From: Aspidiotus rigidus
Taxonomy: Eukaryota > Arthropoda > Insecta > Hemiptera > Diaspididae
Assembly (NCBI GenBank): GCA_035079385.1
Contig: JAVHKY010000003.1
Location: 20,785,501 to 20,849,500, forward strand
DNA: 64,000 nt
Direction of reading: 5' to 3'
The position numbers and the translations under genes are program-made. The notes beneath the pieces are model-generated. The model did no database searches. It saw only the letters and a program-made list of their open reading frames with translations, and was not told the origin of the DNA. Shown piece after piece: positions 58,336 to 64,000 of this stretch (its first letter is position 1; each line of letters begins with the position of its first letter).

Positions 58336-58341
58336 AATAAA
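58336..58341 (+). terminator. PUS10 polyadenylation signal AATAAA
   Basis: A canonical AATAAA lies 284 bp after the PUS10 stop in an AT-rich 3' region. Confidence 0.55.
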
Positions 58342-58920
58342 ATTTGAAACGATTTTAAGTGGTAACCTTTCTAAAATGCCGTTATGAAATGCTTCAAGAT
58401 GGAGAAATCAGTAAATATTAGATGATGATTATTGTTCGGCTTAATCAAATTTTTTCGTTGCAAAGCTTTTATTACAGCGTTGTTGGTAATATTCGTTTTA
58501 TTGCACTGATCAGAAAATATGAAGATGACTTCTTGATGTTGATTAACTCTAAATTGAAGGATTTGTACTGCATTAAAAATGGTTTAATCTTTGAAAAGTG
58601 TTTGGAGAACAAAAGATAGAGAGCTAGATAGTGAACTATTGTTTTTTTTTTTTTTTTGAAGCTCAATATTTTCCAAATTAGTGAATGCGTTGTAGATGGA
58701 AATGAGAACAATATTGAAAAGCATACGTCTGAAGAGAGGATGAGCATTTGAGTGATATTTTTTGTAAATGGAGTATAGCTATACTGAACAGTAAAAAAAC
58801 AATTATTTTTTCGAAAACATATATTATAATGGTAATAATAATTATTTCATAACAAATTGAGAAAAATAGAACCGGAATCGTATTCATTGGTTGATACTCC
58901 GAACGCGGTCTCATAGATCA
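58342..58920. other. Convergent intergenic region, no gene
   Basis: AT-rich sequence between PUS10 (+) and the NRF-6-like gene (-). Open frames here are low-complexity. Confidence 0.4.
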
Positions 58921-59773
58921 TCAATCACTGTGTTTCTTGACTATTTGGTCTATACAATGGAAACGAGCAAACACATTACAAATTAAGGTTCACTTCGAAC
59001 ACTACGTCACGTTTTTAATTATATATGAATTGCGATACTTACTCGTACTATTTGTGACTACGTTTGTCTTGACTTTGTTGAATTTGATTAACTTGCTGAT
59101 ATTTTGAAATGGCAAATCAAACAACAATGTTACAATGATCGACAGGCCGAATATAACCGTGAATTCTTCAATATTTAACTGTGCACAATATAAAATACGA
59201 CGATTAAATATGGCTATGAAAAATTTTACCAGCTAGGTACCTATTTTAGGTCTTATAACAAACAGCTAGTGATGCAATAAATTTTTACGTTTGACAAGGA
59301 AGTCTAGACCGAAATGATAAATTAGATTTTTTGGATTATTTTCTTTTTCGTTAGAACACCTTCTGAAAGAGAATTTATCAACTTTCTTTTCATCCTAACG
59401 CGTGTAGAATTGAGAAATGAATTTGAAGATATTGAAAGGTCGAGGTCTTCGTCGGAACATTGAAGGTAGGTACCTCTTCGAGGAGAATTTGGATCGCGCG
59501 TCGTTAGTTTTTAGAATCATCGCGAAGCGAAGGAATTCTGTGTTCTAAATGATGGGTAGAACGATCGCGGTTCGATCGAATGATCAAAACCAACATTGTA
59601 ATGTCTTCAAAAATTATTTGTTGTTATTACCAGCACTTGAGTTGTAAAATAAGTCGGTGTTTTGGCGGTACCGACATTGTAAAAATAAACAGGAAATTGT
59701 ATCAGGTAAACTGCGTAGGCTATACGAGTGAAAATTCTAAATCCTGGCCATTTGAACACTTCTCCTATAAATC
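58921..59773 (-). CDS. NRF-6-like acyltransferase 3 family protein, 3' exons
   Basis: Multi-pass membrane protein of the nose-resistant-to-fluoxetine / acyltransferase-3 family, linked in worms to lipid and drug handling in epithelia. Minus-strand exons: 59631-59773, 59043-59178 and 58921-58949. All are in phase, ending at TGA. The first encodes FKWPGFRIFTRIAYAVYLIQ, the late SRLTYCAYLIH-like helix of the family. The second encodes the last membrane span, FTVIFGLSIIVTLLFDLPFQ, with the conserved LLFDLP. The last exon adds only nine residues, ending KKHSD. The first listed exon needs one base from an upstream exon I could not find, so the 5' part lies further upstream, possibly outside the window. 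Confidence 0.75.
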
Positions 59774-60957
59774 CTGAAAAAAAGAAGAAAGTATCGTCAT
59801 AAAACAATTTTTATAATAGTAGGCTAGGTATAGACTTGTTGTCATTTAGATTTATTTATCGCCCTTCAAATTACGGACCTTCATGTGACTTAAGAGGATT
59901 ATAGAAATACATTTTTTCGAGTATATCTACAGAGAACAAAAGTCTAGGTTTTCTATGACCTTGAAATCCCCAAGATTGATTGGTTTGAAAAGGTTTTAAT
60001 GAATTCGAGAGTGTTGCTCAAGAAGTACGTGTATAAAGCTTGCGTAACTTTCAGCATCAATTCATATTATAATTTTATTATGAATTATGATCGTTGTCTC
60101 GACGAAAGGTTTGTATTTTTTTATTTATTTATTCGTATGCAATTCGCGAAGATTTGACCATGGATATAGGGTCTAGTTTATTCACGAAGGATTTAGCGCA
60201 TTTCGTGCCTTAAGTTGTACCTACGACAAGAGATTATCTTTCTTTTTTTTTTCACGATATTTCAACCTGCATCAGATGATTGTATCGCGCGCATGTAATG
60301 AAGTTTAATGATTGGTCGAGATTCATATACATATGCTTGGAGATTGCCCGTATTGTGGAAAGCGATAAGGTACTGATGTAACTTGTATTGTTTTGAAGAT
60401 GCGAAGGTAAGACAGATTACAGTATACTTCTAGTTCAAGATTTAGCTGACAATAACAAGAATAGAAAGTATATCGTAATTAATATAGGTAGGTACCAGTG
60501 ATTACTATCGCGGTTCTGCATGTGCAAATTCTTATTTAAAGTACCCAGGTAGCTTTACTATGAATTTATGATAATACATCTACCGGTACCTAGAATTATG
60601 AGTCACGAAAAGTTATACAGAGAATCTGTTCTAATTTCTTCGTCAATTTTGTCTCGTAACTTAGTAATTTATTTTATTCCCTTCCCTCTGCGAATTCGAT
60701 CCTCATATCTGGAGGACAGTGGAAGTCTTACTGTCAGTAACGGAACAATCTCAACTCTCGGTCCGTCTTCTCGTTTTAAGAACGAACCTATTCCATAATT
60801 TTGAGAATCTGTCCACCGTTCGCCTTCTTTTGACCTTGACTTAGTTTAGGGCTCGAAGAAGTCTTAATTTTTTCCCCCTCTGTACTTTGACCTTGGAACT
60901 AGTGAACATGTGGACTTCCGTGTTGTGTACGTGTATGATAATAAGAGGGCTTAGAAA
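59774..60957. other. Intron/intergenic, no exon recognised
   Basis: Expected to contain or precede upstream exons of the NRF-6-like gene, but no membrane-span exon with matching phase was found. Confidence 0.3.
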
Positions 60958-61111
60958 AATGTGACCTGTGCCGAAAGAAGGTTATTAGTGTGCAATGCAA
61001 CGAACCGCCGAAAGGTATCGTTGATTCACCACGGAGACCTACGTGTCTGCGCTTGCTCTGCGGATCGTTACAGTGCACACTAATAACGTTCCTTGGGCAC
61101 AAGTCACAAAT
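60958..61111. mobile_element. ~150-bp MITE with ~45-bp arms
   Basis: GTGACCTGTGCCGAAAGAAG on the left pairs with the complement near 61090-61106 (CTTGGGCACAAGTCAC). Both arms hold GGTTATTAGTGTGCA-type words. Confidence 0.65.
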
Positions 61112-61701
61112 GTCGAACGCAAATAGTGATGTCATGAGAAGACTTGAAGATTTTCTCTTGAATCCTTACGCAAAAGGAATTTGGAAAAATTTTGAGTTAG
61201 AGATCGCGAAGAGGTGATTGCATTTGATGGAATAGCCTGTAATTTTTCATTTCATGGTCCACTGCTCTGCAATTTCATCTATCGTCGTCTTCTGTAAAGT
61301 CATATGGTCATTTTGCCACTGAAAGACAATAGTTCTTTTGTTTTCTTTTACAACGAGCCTTGCAACTACACTTTAACTGGTGGGCTCCAGGGGGCAGGGC
61401 GGACAATGAGAATGAATATGAATTAGCGCTAATAATTTTTTCGTGATTGTTTGAGAGGAAGTCTGTGATGCAAGGAGAGACAGAATGGGGAAACCGGATG
61501 TTTTTCTAGGGCTGAGCGGGACTAGAGAAGCAATGTTGAACGAATAGATCGCCAGCGCTACAGTATAGGTATGGAGAGAGTGGGAGGCCTAAAAAGGGAC
61601 AAGAGTGTGTCAGACGGGAATGGTTCATTCTGAGACAGGTTGGGATGACTTCTTCGCGTTGGGAAAGGCGTTTGAAGTAGACCAAGGAATTGAAACTTTT
61701 T

Positions 61702-62105
61702 ACAGGGAATCTGTTTTATTGGGGGAATAAAAAAGCCAGGCGCCGTCTGGATTTCATTCTGTGGTATTTTGCGACCTTTTCGTAGGTTTACTCGTTAGAG
61801 TATCTCCCCTTTTCAAAAAACAAAGTTGATAAAGGCAACTCCGAATAGCTCACAAAGTGGGCTGCGAGCTTTTTTTGGTGATTTTTGATTTTCTTAAATA
61901 TCAGCTAAAAAAAAGAGAAATCAGTGATTGTGCTAGACTGTGCCAGCTCATACATTGTATATCTACTCAAAGTGTGAACCTCTGAAGTCACAATTTGATG
62001 ACGTCTAGGTCAGCCTTGTGACGTCACAATCTACATTTTTTTGGTCCTACGTGCCCCATAAAACAGGTTCCCTTCCACCCCTCGTTTAATTCCGTTAAAA
62101 AACCC
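61702..62105. mobile_element. Decayed hairpin-ended element without minisatellite
   Basis: A one-hairpin end near 61702 (ACAGG-GAA-TCTGT) and a two-hairpin-like end at 62061-62100 (ACAGG-TTC-CCT, then TTTAATTCCGTTAAA). TGACGTCA lies at about 62018. Shorter than other copies and lacking the 45-bp array. Confidence 0.5.
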
Positions 62106-62129
62106 TTGACTTCTTTATTTCGTATCATC

Positions 62130-62520
62130 CGGTGGCCGTTTTCAGTATCGCACCGCTGTGGGCTTGGTCAACTTTTGCCGCCGCCCACCCCACTATCAAT
62201 ATCTCGCGCTCCAAAATATTGAAAATTCGCCCAGAATTTGCCACCCCCGAAAAGTGCCGCTGTGGGGCCGGGCCAAACGGTCTGTATGAAAAAATTTCCC
62301 TGGAATTTATTGTAGAAACCGGGGGGGATCTCGAGATTAACTTTCTAAACCTCACTGTTTCCATCGCCCAACGCACCATAAATTCAGTACTTCAGGAAGG
62401 AGACGGCTGTCTATACTTCTAATAATGGGTCATCTTCCCGCCCTACGACCCACCAACTTGCGGTTTTCAATCATTTCATTCATGGAACAGTCCACATCTC
62501 TATGAATTTTAATTCAGTGA
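62130..62520 (+). pseudogene. Penelope-like element fragment 3
   Basis: The frame at 62290-62380 reads LEFIVETGGDLEINFLNLTV, aligning with the thumb-region words of the two other Penelope families here. After a frameshift comes FRKETAVYTSNNGSSSRPTT and then a ...LAVFNHFIH phrase, the next conserved block. RT core and nuclease are absent. Confidence 0.65.
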
Positions 62521-64000
62521 CCTGTATAAAACTGCAATGCGTATGAGGGTGCAAAGTGGGCGAAGCAGTTGGCAAAATTTGGAAGCTGCCCGAATACCTA
62601 GGTGATCATCATAAAATAGCCATAAGAGCGCATATTAATAAAAATCTCTCTATGCCTTTTAAAACAAACTTTTAGCAACTACTAGTCGTAATAAGTTTTT
62701 TTACTTATTATGAAAGAATTATAAGTTGAAAAAGGCACTTTTTTATGACCAATTTTCTAGTGTACAAAAGTGCCCGAAAAGGTGCAAAAATAGGCTCCTA
62801 GTGGAGCACCTTCGTGTAAATAAACTTATATTTTACGTATAATGAGTTTGTGTGGTCGTAATTCTGAGGAACGAATTCAGAAATTTTGCTCTTAAAACTC
62901 TTATGTGGGGATCCAAGAGGTTTTGGAGTCGATGCTAAGGCGAAAAAACTTGACAGAAGATTAGATGGAACCTAATTGTGAAGTTCTGGACATGCAAAGA
63001 ACTAAAAGGCGTGAGCTCGGAATGCTACCATTGAAAATCAAATAACTCACGGTCAGGTAACCATTTTGAGATTTTTCAAGGTTAAATTGGAGAAGTCTTG
63101 CAGTTTGTCGGGGGTTAATAGAAAGATACTGAAGTCATCCGCAAGAAGTCACGTTCAGTGAGGGAGACTTGACACTGTTTGTTATGTGATTAAGAGAGGA
63201 ATATTCCATACTTCTCTCTATGGGACCCTGTTTTGGATAATTCTAATCGTTAGAGACCAGTTAGGGAGGAAAAACTAGAGGAGTTTGGGTAAATTGCCTA
63301 AAATTATATTTAGGCTTACTATATCCTATATTAATTTTCTTATTCTTGGAAACTTCATTTGCGAAAGATTAGTAACTACATCATTTGAGGCGCAGTCAGA
63401 CAAATCCAACCTTAAATCGGAAAAATTTTTGGGGGTGCAAAAATTCGCTCTTGTACAACGATGTGAAGATGGACACAAACCACCTTTGCAAAATTTGAAT
63501 TAGCGAGGTAAAATTCAACTTTCGAAGGCCTTTTTGACACCTTAGCAACGTTTTAACACTTCAAGGTAAGTTGATTGGAAAGAACGTAGAAAATACTCCA
63601 TACTGTTAGAATCCCTAATAAAAAAATGAAATTTTTTTAAAAAATTTTTTTCATTTTTTGCTTATCCTGCAAAAATCAATTTACCAACTTGAGGCTGGAT
63701 TTGTCTGATTGCGACTCACTATAAGTTCATTTACCTCTTTACAGTTACAATTTAGTCTCAATATACTAACTGTGTGTTTGCATGATTTAATTGTTAGATT
63801 ATCAACTTTTTGATTATACTGACTGATATTATTTGATAATCATAATTATTTGTCTCATAACATTTTTTTTTTTTTTTTTCTTTTCTCAGTCGAGACCACA
63901 TAACGATGTAAGAGCTGAATACCATATAACGTGAGAAATACAATCATTGTCTAGTAATAGAAGATGATGGCCTCGTCTATCGCAACTACTCGGACGTTTA
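62521..64000. other. No feature recognised
   Basis: AT-rich sequence. A T-run ending TTTTCTCAG at about 63889 looks like a splice acceptor, but the sequence after it meets stops quickly and matches nothing I know. Confidence 0.3.

Overview
The window is animal nuclear DNA, most likely from an invertebrate and probably an arthropod; the species cannot be fixed from sequence alone. The evidence is spliced genes with GT-AG introns of two size classes (about 65-225 bp and 4-14 kb), a synaptotagmin, PLAA, PUS10 and an NRF-6-like acyltransferase, Penelope-like retroelements with GIY-YIG domains, low GC, and a large repeat load. Gene models were built by hand from splice sites, reading phase and known family motifs. 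No database search was run.

Layout. 1-15.6 kb has no confident gene and holds nested transposable elements. 15.6-49.9 kb (+) is one synaptotagmin gene of the vertebrate SYT3/6/9/10 class, with nine exons. Its long introns contain almost every repeat family in the window: hairpin-ended minisatellite elements, an inverted pair of Penelope-like elements, TCGA-rich satellites, TGACGTCA-bearing tandem repeats, a (TC)118 microsatellite and several MITEs. 50.9-55.1 kb (-) is a complete 11-exon PLAA gene (767 aa), convergent with the synaptotagmin. 55.8-58.05 kb (+) is a complete 9-exon PUS10 gene (485 aa), divergent from PLAA. 58.9-59.8 kb (-) is the 3' end of an NRF-6-like acyltransferase gene. 60-64 kb returns to repeats, including a third Penelope fragment.

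The genes are unrelated housekeeping or neurosecretory genes and form no operon or pathway. PLAA (ubiquitin/p97 cofactor) and PUS10 (pseudouridine synthase) are compact, while the synaptotagmin is spread over 34 kb by repeats.

The most unusual content is a mobile-element group whose ends are short hairpins with a constant GAA (TTC) loop. One end has two hairpins and the other has one, and each element encloses a 45-bp minisatellite. Two sequence-unrelated subfamilies share this two-plus-one plan. One copy has a matching empty site in the window showing insertion in an A/T run without a clear target duplication, which fits a Helentron-like (HINE) element. Other points are a TA-targeted foldback element with a reconstructable empty site, a three-level nest of elements at 2.3-8.1 kb, and a cluster of CRE octamers in a synaptotagmin intron.
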